A program made the position numbers and the translations under genes. From the NCBI RefSeq assembly GCF_029227915.1, contig NC_079885.1:23933001-23997000 (forward strand): 64,000 nucleotides of DNA. Reading direction: 5' to 3'. Each line of letters begins with the position of its first letter. The stretch's first letter is position 1. This DNA comes from Hydractinia symbiolongicarpus (taxonomy: Eukaryota > Cnidaria > Hydrozoa > Anthoathecata > Hydractiniidae). Of the stretch, positions 42,781 to 54,894 are shown in pieces. Below the pieces are notes generated by a model that did no database searches, had not been told where the DNA came from, and worked only from the letters and a program-made list of their open reading frames with translations.

Positions 42781-44148
42781 TCTTGTGCATGGTTATTTGG
42801 TACATTGCACCATGAATGTCTCACACCAAGTACTGGTCAATTGCTCTGGAAAGGTTTCCTATACCAATGCCAGTTTGAACAATGGAATGTGCAACAATTT
42901 TGCCAGCTGTTTCTAATAAATCACTGCCTGCAATTACTGGATTATAGCATATAACTGCGACTGCGTTTTGATCAATAAACAAAGGTGAAAGCCCTTCTGC
43001 ACCATCTTCAAAGGCACGAAATATATCGGAATAAAATTCTCTCTTAACACCATCTGCATCTACTCCTGCTTATTTTTTTACACGTAGTGTATAATAAGCA
43101 TCAAAGTCATGGTGTTTATAATATGCCAAAGCGTCAGTTAAAATGTATTCAGCTTCTACTGTCAAACGCTTTGGACAATCATGTAAAATTTATTTTGCAA
43201 TTTACTTAGTGATTCATTAAGGCTGCTGCAATGATTATTATTCACGTCATCTTTTTCTTCAGCATTAAACAAATCATTTACCAATTCTTCAAACTCATTT
43301 GTAGAAGAAAAATCCTCAGTACTATAAGAATTGCAATTTTCTTGAGGTTCAGCAGCTTATGAGTCTTTAGAGCAACGGGGCATCATGCTATCAGTATCAA
43401 GAGCACTACAATGGCCAGTTAAAACCTCAGTATTATCTCTAGTAGCTTGTTCTTCACTGTTTGGTGTTGTCAATGGAAACTTTTATCTAAATAACTTTCT
43501 CGATTTTTCTTGAATAGCCATTTCATTATCTTCTGGATTAACATCCAAGTAAACGTTTGCTAATATTATTTCCTCTCGTAATCAACTTTTATCAGATTTG
43601 TGCTCCTCTTCATCCAAATGAGCAACGAGAATTACGAGATCTTAGGCTTCGCTAATTTTGTAGGTTTACTTTATTTTTTAGTCGATAATGATGATTAGGT
43701 AATCTTTTTGCCTTTTTAACTCTTTTAGAAAATTGAATTGGCGGGGACGCTGAAAGAAAATAGCCAGCTTTATATGCCTACATAACTCAGCCTTTCTAAT
43801 ACAAATAATGTTGATTCAAAAATCAGAGGCACACACAGATGGTATATACTTCGCTTCAAATTTTTTCCTGTAATTAGCAGATTATTTTTGATCATTATCT
43901 CTTATCTAAACTAGAAAAGACTTACGTTCTGATAATGTGCTAGCTTCTGTAGCACCATTGTGCCCTCCTGCTTTCTATTCTGTGTTGTTGTTGTGAGAGT
44001 GAAAAAGTTCTGTTGTTGTTGATGATTGTAGATTCAACTGTGACGTAGCGTTGCTTATAAGTTGTTGTGTTCTTCCACATATATTTGAAGTTCTTTGTTG
44101 GTGCTGGCATATACACTGTGAAAACATGTTGCTTTGATTGGCCGCCAT
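42780..44148 (-). pseudogene. HECT-like (G2E3-type) gene relic
   Basis: Two exons on minus. Exon 1 (44148-43926) begins MAANQSNMFSQCICQHQQRT and has a possible donor GTAAGT at 43925. Exon 2 starts at 43749 after TTTCAG and reads SPPIQFSKRVKKAKRLP, then an acidic region (VYLDVNPEDNEMAIQEK; SYSTEDFSSTNEFEELVNDL), then KRLTVEAEYILTDALAYY. The end is VDADGVKREFYSDIFRAFED followed by ETAGKIVAHSIVQTGIG. The latter matches the N-lobe of HECT-like proteins related to G2/M-specific E3 ligase (D.GG.RREFF; G+I+A.S+.Q.G). The C-lobe with the active Cys is absent, and stops occur in both exons. Unit 2 keeps only exon 1. Confidence 0.6.
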
Positions 44149-44214
44149 TTTGATAAAGTTATTCATCAAGCAAAATAGTAAACAACACCAGGACCCACGC
44201 CCTAAGTCTAAACA

Positions 44215-44360
44215 ATGAGTTTAAAGTCTGAATTTGTGCGAAGTCTGAAGTCTGAATAGACACTCTGAAGTTTGAATTTGTTAGTCTGAAGTCTGAAATT
44301 CTGTAAAGTCTGAAGTCTGAAGAATCACCCTAAAGTCTGAGTTTTATAAGTCTGGATATT
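44215..44360 (+). repeat. AGTCTGAA tandem words, unit 1
   Basis: About a dozen copies of AGTCTGAA with spacers such as TTTGTG, TAGACACTC and GAATCACCCTAA. The counterpart in unit 2 is at 52590-52725 and has lost some copies. Confidence 0.8.
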
Positions 44361-46500
44361 GCACCATTTGAGCCGCCATATCTTGCTCCCTTTTTTGTTA
44401 TAAAACTCGTGGCCAATTGTTATGTATTTATTATCACAAACAGAGAGAGGAAGAGCATACAGTAGTTCAACATAACAAAATAGATCTTTTCAAAAAAAAC
44501 AAATTTGCTCTATACAAAGAAATACAGTGTGTATTTTACAGAACCAATATTTGATATAGCGACATAACAATACGATGTACTGAATTGTTAGTAAATTAAC
44601 TTGTATTTCAGGGTTTAATGTTATTTACTGGTATATTTTATTCAGTTTGAATATTTGAACAATAATAAATCCTAAGTTTCCATGGATTTTGTTCTTGTTA
44701 CAAACACATTCACCTGCAAAAAGTTGCAACATGAACAACCATTAGTCAGAATTTTTTTTCTCACCAAAATGTCTTCCCTTAACACTATTCGGTGCGGTTC
44801 TCCACTAACGGTTTTTTTTAATAATTCCTTTATGTTATGTTTGATTGCTATGATACTGACTGAGTTTCACTATTTATGTATTAGACACCTGTGTGCCAAA
44901 TGTTTTGGTCCCATACCTCTTAGGGGCTTTGAAATTGGCTATTACTCGAAACTACCCCTAAAAATCTGTATGAAATACTTATAATCAAAAAAATATAATA
45001 ACTCTCTTTAGGATTATTCTTAGAACTTGAAACTTACAGCACAACTTTGTTTCATCAAGTAAAATTCTTCTGTACATTATTCCGATTTCCCCATTTTTTC
45101 GAATTTTACCCGAAAATCGGGAAAAATCGGAATTTTTAGAATTTTTTAGGCGAACCTTGTAAGAACCGGAATATATGTTAAAAAACTTTTATTTGGCTTG
45201 TAGAAACTTCAAACAGAAAGTGAAAATTCACTCTAGAACTAAAGGAACTGAATTTTAACTTGACAGTGGTATTTTGTTTAAATTTCAAGCTTTCGTTATA
45301 ATACCGCATAGGGTTAAGGTATTTTTTCAAATGCTAATTGACTATTTGTCTTTATGCATTGTTTATTATTGTTTTGAAATATGGTGCGTCTTTGCGACTC
45401 CTGTTTATTGTCATTGTATTTTTTTTAAGAGAATCCTTGTAAGAAGTGAAGTTTTTGATACCATGCAGAATCTTCAGAATCTGTATAATCACTAACCACT
45501 CGTCATTACACAAGTTTTATGACAACAGCTAACTGTTTTGTCACTTCATTATCAACTTTAGATAGTTATAACAATAACGTAGTTCTACATACTCCACAAC
45601 TCAAGAATTTATGTGGCTAATCCAGACTGGTATCACTGGGTGCCACATTAGACTCACCAGTAAACACGGCAACAAAAAGAGCACAAACATGTCTCTGGCA
45701 AAAGGTATCGTTCGCGGTATTTATATGGTACAAGTTCTACAGTTTTTCCGTTACCAGGGAGATTCACATTTAATAGCGTTAACTCCTTGGACGGTTTGAT
45801 AACAGAGAACTGTCCAAACGTACGTAATGAATGAGGAAGTATATAACAATGCGCGTTTGATGAAATTATCTGCTTGTGGCGTGTAACAGTAGGTTAATCA
45901 AGAAAATAATCAGGGAATTTCCAAGCGTCCTAACTACTGTGTTAGAGCATGATGCAAACGACGTTATTGAATTTTACTTTTAATGAAATCTTGCGTGAAA
46001 TAAAGAGTTCCAACGAATTTAAAGGGGGGAAAACAATATATGAACTTTCTTTATTTCTTTTAGTTTAAACATTTTCACAGGAACACAAAAAATATCGTCT
46101 TTTTAAGTGCGAAACGTTGTGTACATGTTTCTTTTATAAAATGCGAACAGACAACTATTAAATTTTTTTGGAAAGTTTCTTAATTTCTATACAAAAAAAA
46201 AGATTAAATAATGCCTTCGTTTTTTATTCATCATTTAAAATTGTGTCTTTTTCGTTGAAATCGTCAATTTTCAGTTAGTTTTTCGACAGACTAACCTACA
46301 CGATATTCGTCTGTTTGTAATTTCTCAACAACATGTGGTAAAAGAGATGTCTTCTTTCGAGATATATTTACTACCGCCGTAGCTATACAAGTTTTTTTCA
46401 ACTTAAGGTCACGTCGTATAAAAACAAAACATATTTACAAACATGGCCAATTATCTTGTTATGGCAGGTGATAATACCTAAAGATGTTTTTGGAAGACGT
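44361..46500. other. Duplicated non-coding sequence, no gene supported
   Basis: High similarity to 52726-54894. The open frames 44682-44984 and 45274-45495 recur in unit 2 but only as expected from recent duplication. They have no family signature and change length between copies. Confidence 0.5.
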
Positions 46501-46570
46501 GCACAACTCAATTTCACATTGCGCATATTAATCAAAGTTTCATAAGAAGTTTAGAATAGTAATCATTAAA

Positions 46571-49112
46571 GCAGCGACCGCGGCGCGATTTGTAAAGTGG
46601 TCGGACCACATAATATAGTGACTAAGGAGGCGGCACCTTGGTTGGCGCCGACGGGCCGAGAAAATTTTTACTATAAAGACCCTTCAGATTGGCTAAAACA
46701 AGCATCTTTAGCTATAAGCTACAGCAGAAATGTATGTCAAAATAAACTCTTTGCAGAGGAATAATAATTTTTTCTCACAGAATATCAATAAAAATCTATT
46801 TTACATTTTTCATAAAAAGTAATAAAAACGTTACAAATCGCTTTCTGTAAAAATACCAAAAACATTTTGCCTAGATGGATGAGCCCTTACAAACTCATTG
46901 GCAATATCTATTAAAGAAATCGTATCTAAGATTTCCTTGTGTACGTTCAACAATGACAAATCGTTGAACCTTTTCTGATTCATGCTAGAACGTATCCAGG
47001 TTTTCAACCGTCTCATCGTAGAAAATGATCGTTCCGGAGTAGCGGATGTAGCTCCCATTGTTAAAACCAATCGTATGATGATGACTACATTTTTTATCAA
47101 TTTTCGTTTTTCGGTTGATAACGACTGTACAACATCTACCACATCGCTGAAGTTGACAGGACTGGATTCACGAAAGATAGTTGGTAGCAACTCTAATTCA
47201 CACAACAACGATTGATCGTCAAAGTCATCACAGAAACTTGCATTAACGGTCTTCATTTCTTCTTCGGCTCCAATTCTTTACCGCTGATTGCTGACATTTT
47301 TTCTTTCTGAAGTGTTATGGACAGATTATCTGTGTGAGCATAAAGCTTGCGTCCTATATTCAGACCAAAATAGAATGAAAATGACTCCATCTGCTTTTTA
47401 CACCCATTAATCCTCGACTTCGTTTCAGCGTCTAGCTTCTCATTTACACTCTCGTTCCACAACGCCATCAGTGGTTCGTAGTTTTCGATGATCTTCTTGA
47501 AACAGTTCGCCCGAATTGTCCACCTTGTTGTACTCAGCTTATCCAGCTTTCCTGCATGTTTATCAGTTCCTAGGGTTCCTTCAACATTTGCAGTCAGCTT
47601 ACCAAACATGTTCTCCCGTTTCGGTGAATACTTCACTAAAACACAAATTTCACCAGCAGTTCCCATTGTATCTCGGAGGATCTGACACTCTTTAGTCATC
47701 GATTTGACAGCAAGGCTTAAGGAATGTCCTTGGCAATGGGTCGCGATGGCTTTTGGCTGCTCCTCTTTGATAATGGCCCCATTATGTTGCTTGCCCCGTC
47801 ATAGGTTTGGCCTCGACAATCAGATAGGTTCAATGAGCACCTCAGCAAAATATCTTTGATGGCCTTGACGATAGTTGCGCTTCGAGTATTGTCAAAAGCC
47901 CAAAAAATCTTCATTCACATTTAAATCGTCATTCGCTGATCGTACACAAAACGAAAGTTGTTCGGCATTACTTACATCAGTGCTCTCATCTGCCATCATA
48001 GAATAAAACCTGCGCTCTCGAACGGTATCTAACTTTTTCCGCAATGCTTGAGAAGCCATCAAATTCAAGAGTTCATTTTGCACATCATGGTGATTGTACT
48101 TATGTCCAATTTTTCCATTGATATGATCCATTACGCTTGAATCTCTACTTCCGAGGAGATAAAGAAGTTGGGTGAAGTTGTCATTGTTATCGTCTCCTTG
48201 AAGAGCAATGCCTTGTCGGCCAAGGTAGCGTAAACATCTAATGACATCAAGGAGGTACTTTCGTTCAACCTGTCTCTCGTCGGTGAGAATGTTGTCCATC
48301 AACTCGCCAACGTCTGCACAGTGTGGTAGAACCAAGTGCTACGAGGAAGCGGTTTTGTGGCATGATGAGCTTTGATGACCTCGGAAACTATCAAGAGCAT
48401 TCTTCCAATTTGAAAATCCTTTTAAGGTGAAGGCTGTGTCCTTGTTTGTTTGATCCTTCAAGTTTCCACGCTTTTCTTGAGTATGGCAATAGAAACACAC
48501 CACAGCATGTGCGCTAAAACAATAAAAAAGATATTTAGTTGGATGCATTATCAAAAATATAAAATTAATGATTGAAATGATAGTCCGTTTAATTTATAAT
48601 ATGAAAAAATAAAAAGACGCTTACTTTTCAGCATAGTGTAACCAAGGAAAATCTTTAGTCCAATGTGCTTGGAAGCTTCGTTCTCTAGTGCCATATTTTT
48701 TCTTAGGAAATGGATAAGTAGCAGGAGGATGGAAAGGTTTATCGGTAGTTATTTCAATTTTTGTCTCTGATACTTCGTTTACATTATGTACGTTGATGGA
48801 TGTTTGATTTGTAGTAGTTTTGTTAGTATCATCCTTAGAATTTTTAAAATACTTTGTCAACTTATTTTAATTCATTTTTATGCAGAAAATAATCTCCTGT
48901 GTTTTTAAATACTCAGTTGCGTGTTTTCACTTTTTCACAATCAATGCGCAATGTAATGTCTTCATATTTCATAGTAATGGAAAAGGTGAAAAAGAAAAGT
49001 TTTGCCTTTGTTATAGTTCAATTGTTTATTTTAATTATACAGAAAGACCGTTAATGTAATGCTATTTTATTTGGAACAAGAACTCTCAAATCAGAATGTT
49101 CTAGCTAAAAAA
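46571..49112 (-). mobile_element. hAT-type element inserted in duplication unit 2
   Basis: Unit 1 reads CATTAAAGTTATTATTTTTATG continuously at 38504-38525 (22 bases in all). In unit 2 the halves CATTAAAG and TTATTACTTTTTATG are about 2.5 kb apart. The left inserted end CAGCGACCGCGGCGCG is of hAT type (CAG start). The right end lacks a matching inverted end and no 8-bp duplication is clear, so one terminus is damaged. Confidence 0.75.
46831..48860 (-). pseudogene. hAT transposase (TTF finger, ZMYM1-like)
   Basis: Exon 1 (48860-48625) ends WTKDFPWLHYAEK. An intron 48624-48514 (GTAAG...TTTTAG) leads to a TTF-type zinc finger (AVVCFYCHTQEK; FSNWKNALDSFRGHQSSSCH), then the DUF4371-like catalytic core (ADESTDVSN with the first Asp). 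Next come CRGQTYDGASNIMG (second Asp) and THCQGHSLSLAV, then KLDKLSTTRW, and the C-terminal dimerisation block MGATSATPERSFSTMRRLKT. One in-frame TAG (48338-48336) and three single-base shifts (near 47905, 47780 and 47260) break it. The order and residues of an autonomous hAT are otherwise complete. Confidence 0.85.
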
Positions 49113-49593
49113 AATTATTACTTTTTATGATATAGACGTGTTTTTTAACAAATAAAATGTTTTCGTTATAATGAAGCGAGTTATGTCTTATAATTTTACA
49201 AAAAAATTAAAACGTAAAGTCCAGCTATTCTCGCATAATCGCAAAACATGTTAAGGGAAAAATATTTTCGATTTTTCTCGACTCATATATAATTTAATAA
49301 CTTGAATAAATTCATTTTTGTGTCTAGGACACAAGATTATCATGCTTAAGTAAGTGCGGAAATAATAATACTATAACCTGTTCCCACATGTAGCTACTGC
49401 ATTTCGAAATCGCGATGTGCTATAAATCAGTGTATCAGAACAAAAATTTATTATCAACATTTGCTATAGGGTAATATTAAAAACAAATAAAAAGAAAATA
49501 TAAACCGAAAAGCTTCTGGTAATTTTAACTTCTGTGTTTTTATTTGTTTTTACTAGAACAAAAATTGATTTTCAAGTATCGAGATGCGATAAA
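48870..49593. other. hAT right flank and duplicated AT-rich sequence
   Basis: 48870-49112 is non-coding and presumably hAT. 49113-49593 repeats unit 1 sequence 38511-38991. No gene. Confidence 0.5.
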
Positions 49594-49780
49594 ATGCCAG
49601 GAGATAATTGTTCTATAGTTGGATGTCATACTATTCGAAGAGAAAAGGGGTAGGGATATTTAATTTGCCCTCCGCGAAAGTTAATAGTAAAGAATAGAGA
49701 AGGGAGTGGCTGAATGTGATAACAAAAGGTAGGGAGCGCAATGAGAATTTTAAGCTGTAGATAAAAAAACGATCGAGTTT
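49594..49780 (+). pseudogene. THAP finger relic, unit 2
   Basis: Same MPGDNCSIVGCHTIRREKG start and the same frame change as at 38992, so the damage predates the duplication. Confidence 0.6.
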
Positions 49781-49971
49781 ACAACTGCGAAAGATATTTT
49801 CATGCGAAAGATATAATTACATGTAAGTAGCGTACCTTGAAAAATTACGAAACATATCATGCGGACCGAAATATAAACTCTTTTTATAATAATATAATAT
49901 AATAGAATAATTGTAGACTCAGAATCATACAAATTCTAAGATTATTTACTCAGACTGCATTTTCTTAAAAA

Positions 49972-51015
49972 TTACAAAAAGTACTTACATTTTCTGCGAT
50001 AGATTCTTTCATCTTCTGGTATTTCATTTTCTTCTAAAAACTCTAAAATTTCATCAAAATTGTCGTCTAAATAGTAAAAAGTTTCTTCTATATGCAATGT
50101 TTTCTCTTGTCGCTCTGCCATTTTTGAATCAGTGTGCACGGTTAGCTTAAAAATGCGCACTTTCAACATCAGCAAAAAATTGATCTTTGGCCCTTTGAAG
50201 TTTACCGATTTTCTAAACCAGGGTTTTTGTCCATCAAATATGATATCGGCAACATGTTTACGTAAAGATCTTACGTTGCACAACATCATAGATAATACTT
50301 TACTACTTCTATCAAAATGTTCATTGTCTGTTATAAGATTGTGATTTTTCCGCAAATATAGGTATTCATTTTTAACTCTTTCATCAGCAGAAATTGCTTT
50401 GTTGCTGAATGTTCCAGTTAAAAATAATCCTTTAAAAGCAGTGACATGGCTAAGAGCAACTTCTGACCACTGTTAAATGATTTTTGTTTAAATAAATCAA
50501 AACTCACAACAACTTTGTGAAAACTGAGACCTTTAACTTTATGTACTGCGCATGCCCATGATAATGCAAAAGGAAATTGTGTGCGTTTGATTACAGGTGC
50601 TGCTTCCTTTTTAGAATATGTTTTTATATCTACCGTTATGCGTTCAACAGGTACAGCATCAAATCTTCCAGCCATTGGATCAGCTGTGTTTTTTATTATG
50701 ACCAGCATTTACAGAATCAAAATTTACATAAACCGCTTTAACGTTGTTGTTTTGCCATTGAATGTGAGTAATAGTTCCAATTTGGCAATTGATCAATTTA
50801 TCCGGTATATCTACATTAGAGGTAAGTAACTGAAAAGTGAGTTCATTGGTTCGGCTTTGACTCAAATTCAATATCTTATCATAGACATGTTTTGGCACAC
50901 CTTTTGGAAGCTGATCAGTTGCCTTGATCTCAACAATTTGATTATCAACTTTCTTTATCATGAAGGCATTGTGCAGCCTTGCTAATTCATTGGATAAAAT
51001 TGTATTCTTTGCCAT
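49972..51015 (-). pseudogene. Pif1-like helicase C-terminal relic, unit 2
   Basis: Copy of 39662-40710 with a longer upstream frame. It begins MAKNTILSNELARLHNAFM, IKATDQLPKGVPKHVYDKIL and NVDIPDKLINCQIGTITHIQ, then the same shift in an A-run into IIKNTADPMAGRFDAVPVER and TQFPFALSWACAVHKVKGLS. It includes the same later shift after FNSGQ. Unit 1 lost the start of this frame by divergence near 40650-40720. Confidence 0.65.
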
Positions 51016-51214
51016 AGTAGGATTATTATATAAAAGAACATATAAAATTTACAATAAACTACACGAAGCTTTTCGTGAATAAAACTTTACATCGTCAGGT
51101 AAGTAATAGCTACTGCTAATACAATAAAGCCATTATAATCAAAGGACTGTGAATAATGAGATGAGTAGAATAGAAAATAAAAATAAATTCACGTCGTAAT
51201 AAGAAATTATATTT

Positions 51215-52149
51215 TTACGTCACGCCGTTATGGAAAAGTAATAATCTTTTAGATTCAACTTGTTCGTTAAGAACAGGACTTAACGACTTTATATAGAATG
51301 CCTCCAAAATTCTCCGCCTTAAACAGTTTTTCGGAGCGCAACTTAAAATTTTCCAACAAAAAGAGTGTCCATCATTCGCGACAACATGATTAGCTGGTTC
51401 GGACTTCGAAGACATTTTGTTATGTTCAGACCATCGTGTTTGCGCAATTCGTACTGTTTCACCGATGTAGTTCAAAACGCATGAACAAGTACCTTCGTAG
51501 ATGACGCATGCTAAGTGCTTTATTTTGTCTTTCAACGGAAAGAGAGACTGGATTTTCTTAGTGCTCCAGAGCACAATGAAAATGAAAATTCTCATTTGTG
51601 CAACGATTTAAGTTATTAATAAAACTATTTACGTCTTCTTCATTTTGTTGGCAGTAAGGTAAGGTGAAATAATTCTTTGTTCTTAAAAACTCTTCCTTAT
51701 CTTTGTTGAAATCTCTTATCACACTATAGACAAAACCATGCCAGCCAGCTTTCTTTAATGTATTCAATTTCTTCTTGAAAATAATCAGAAATTTTATAGG
51801 TTCTGTTTAAGTCACCTGGAATCGAATTACGTTTGTAGCGTTTCGGTACAGCCATTCCCAGTGTATAGTTTGTTTTCTTTTCTATGAACTTTCGTTTTGA
51901 AACCGTTGCCAAAGTGAATAATTTCAGTATCCAGGAAACGAGGGGGGTCTATCTCCATTGTCAGCTTTATGTTTGGGTGATAATTATTAAGAGACTCAGA
52001 AAGAGTATCGGGCACATCTTTTTTACGTTTCGCACAAGTGTCGTCGACATAGCGGTTGTAGAGAGCTGGTTTTACAAGATCAACCACATCTTTTTCCATC
52101 TTATTCATGTATATATTGGAAAATACAACAGATATAGGGCCACCCATAA
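51215..52149 (-). pseudogene. Penelope-like element: RT end and GIY-YIG nuclease
   Basis: Minus frames give a Penelope-type reverse transcriptase from motif B onward: MGGPISVVFSNIYMNKMEKD, then YNRYVDDTCAKRK with the catalytic DD, PPRFLDTEIIHF, and PKRYKRNSIPGDLNRTYKIS. The linker ALEHTKKIQSLFPLKDKIKH follows, then a GIY-YIG nuclease: VIYEGTCSCVLNYIGETVRI, TRWSEH, and SEPANHVVANDGHSF with a final LRRRILEAFYIK. The GIY tyrosine is replaced (CSCVLNYIG). The 5' half of the RT is missing and the frame shifts at least twice. It starts exactly where the HECT-like exon 2 of unit 1 would begin. Confidence 0.85.
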
Positions 52150-52311
52150 TTTGCGGGGACGCTGAAAGAAAATAGCCAGCTTTATATGCCTACATAACTC
52201 AGCCTTTCTAATACAAATAATGTTGATTCAAAAATCAGAGGCATTTTTTGTTGTAATCAGGAGATTATTTTTGATCATTATCTCTTATCTAAACTAGAAA
52301 AGACTTACGTT

Positions 52312-52531
52312 CTGATAATGTGCTAGCTTCTGTAGCACCATTGTGCCCTCCTGCTTTCTATTCTGTGTTGTTGTTGTGAGAGTGAAAAAGTTCTGTTGTT
52401 GTTGATGATTGTAGATTCAACTGTGACGTAGCGTTGCTTATAAGTTGGTGTGTTCTTTTACATATATTTGAAGTTCTTTGTTGGTGCTTGCATATACACT
52501 GTGAAAACATGTTGCTTTGATTGTACGCCAT
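52312..52531 (-). pseudogene. HECT-like gene exon 1, unit 2
   Basis: Near copy of 43926-44148 (frame with QSNMFSQCICKHQQRTSNIC) with the same donor, orphaned because its second exon has been replaced by the Penelope fragment. Confidence 0.5.
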
Positions 52532-54894
52532 TTTGATAAAGATATTCATCAAGCAAAATAGTAAACAACACCAGGACCCACGCCCTAAGTCTGAACAATG
52601 AGTCTAAAGTCTGAATTTGTGCGAAGTCGGAAGTCTAAATAGACACTCTCAAGTCTGAATTTGTTAGTCTGAAGTCTGAAGTCTGAAGAATCACTCTAAA
52701 TTCTGAATTTTATAAGTCTGGATATTGCACCATTTGAGCTGCCATATCTTGCTCCCTTTTTTGTTCTAAAACTCGTGGCTAATTGTTATGTATTTATTAT
52801 CACCAACAGAGAGAGAAAGAGCATACAGTAGTTTAACATAACAAAATAGATCTTTTCAAAAAAAACAAATTTGCTCTATACAAAGAAATACAGTGTGTAT
52901 TTTACAGAACCAATATTTGATATAGCGACATAACAATACGATGTACTGAATTGTTAGTAAATTAACTTGTATTTCAGGGTTTAATGTTATTTACTGGTAT
53001 ATTTTATTCAGTTTGAATATTTGAACAATAATAAATCGTAAGTTTCAATGGATTTTGTTCTTGTTACAAACACATTCACCTGCAAAAAGTTGCAACATGA
53101 ACAACCATTAGTTAGAATTTTTTTTCTCACCAAAATGTCTTCCCTTAACACTATTCGGTGCGGTTCTCCACTAACGGTTTTTTTTAATAATTCCTTTATA
53201 TTATGTTTGATTGCTATGATACTGACTGAGTTTCACTATTTATGTATTAGACACCTGTGTGCCAAATGTTTTGGTCCCATACCTCTTAGGGGCTTTGAAA
53301 TTGGCTATTACTCGAAACTACCCCTAAAAATCTGTATGAAATACTTATAATCAAAAAAATATAATAACTCTCCTTAGGATTATTCTTAGAACTTGAAACG
53401 TACAACACAACTTTGTTTTATCAAGTAAAATTCTTCTGTATATTATTCCGATTTCCCCATTTTTTCGAATTTTACCCGAAAATCGGGAAAAATCGGAATT
53501 TTTAGAATTTTTTAGGCGAACCTTGTAAGAACCGGAATATATGTTAAAAAACTTTTATTTGGCTTGTAGAAACTTCAAACAGAAAGTGAAAATTCACTCT
53601 AGAACTAAAGGAACTGAATTTTAACTTGACAGTGGTATTTTGATCAAATTTCAAGCTTTCGTTGTAATATGTTCAAAAAACCCCGGACCGCATAGGGTTA
53701 AGGTATTTTTTCAAATGCTAATTGACTATTTGTCTTTATGCATTGTTTATTATTGTTTTGAAATATGGCGCGTCTTTGCGACTCCTGTTTATTGTCATTG
53801 TATTTTTTTTAAGAGAATCCTTGTAAAAAGTGAAGTTTTTGATACCATGCAGAATCTTCAGAGGGTTACAATCTGTATAATCACTAACCACTCGTCATCA
53901 CACAAGTTTTACGACAACAGCCAACTGTTTTGTCACTTCATTATCAACTTTAGATAGTTATAACAATAACGCAGTTCTACATACGCCACAACTCAAGAAT
54001 TTATGTCGCTAATCCAGACTGGTATCACTAGGTGCCACATTAGACTCGCCAGTAAACACGGCAACAAAAAGAGCACAAACATGTCTCTGGCAAAAGGTAT
54101 CATTCGCGGTTATTTATATGGTACAAGCTCTACAGTTTCGCCGTTACCAGGGAGATTCACATTAAATAGCGTTAACTCCTTGGACGGTTTGATAACAGAG
54201 AACTGTCCAAATGTACGTAATGAATGAGGAAGTATATAACAATGCGCGTTTGATGAAATTATCTGCTTGTGGTGTGTAACAGTACGTTAATCAAGAAAAT
54301 AATCAGGGAATTTCCAAGCGTCTTAACTACTGTGTTAGAGTATGATGCAAACGACGTTATTAAATTTTACTTTTAATGAAATCTTGCGTGAAATAAAGAG
54401 TTCCTACGAATTTAAAGGGGGGAAAACAATATGAACTTTCTTTAATTCTTTTAGTTTAAACATTTTCACAGGAACACAAAAAATATATCGTCTTTTTAAG
54501 TGCGAAACGTTGTGTACATGTTTCTTTTATAAAATGCGAACAGCCAACTATTAAATTTTTTTGGAAAGTTTCTTAATTTCTATACAAAAAAAAAAAGATT
54601 AAATAATGCCTTCGTTTTTTATTCATCATTTAAAATTGTGTCTTTTTCGTTGAATCGTCAATTTTCAATTAGTTTTTCGACAGACTAACCTGCTCGATAT
54701 TCGTCTGTTTGTAATTTCTCAACAACATGTGGTAAAAGAGATGTCTTCTTTCGAGATATATTTACTATCGCCATAGCTATACAAGTTTTTTTCAACTTAA
54801 GGTCACGTCGTATAAAAACAAAACATATTTACAAACATGGTCAATTATCTTGTTATGGCAGGTGATAATACCTAAAAATGTTTTTGGAAGACGT

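Larger units (their letters stand above)
38438..46500. repeat. Tandem segmental duplication, unit 1 (8.06 kb)
   Basis: Collinear with 46501-54894. Matching landmarks are 38438 and 46501, 38992 and 49594, 39662 and 49972, 40108 and 50418, 43749 and 52160, 44682 and 53048, and the ends at 46500 and 54894. The join (GAAGACGT followed by GCACAACTC) shares CGT with the sequence before the unit start. Blocks 39344-39642 and about 40720-43738 are found only in unit 1. Confidence 0.9.
46501..54894. repeat. Tandem segmental duplication, unit 2
   Basis: Head-to-tail copy of 38438-46500. It is interrupted by a hAT element (about 46571-49112), lacks the 299-base block 39344-39642, and carries a Penelope-like fragment (51015-52149) where unit 1 has the HECT-like exon. 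Confidence 0.9.

Noticed and set aside
44682-44984. 100-codon ORF kept in both duplication units (also 53048-53350)
   Set aside because: Conservation is explained by the recent duplication of non-coding sequence; no family motif, and neighbouring frames differ between units.
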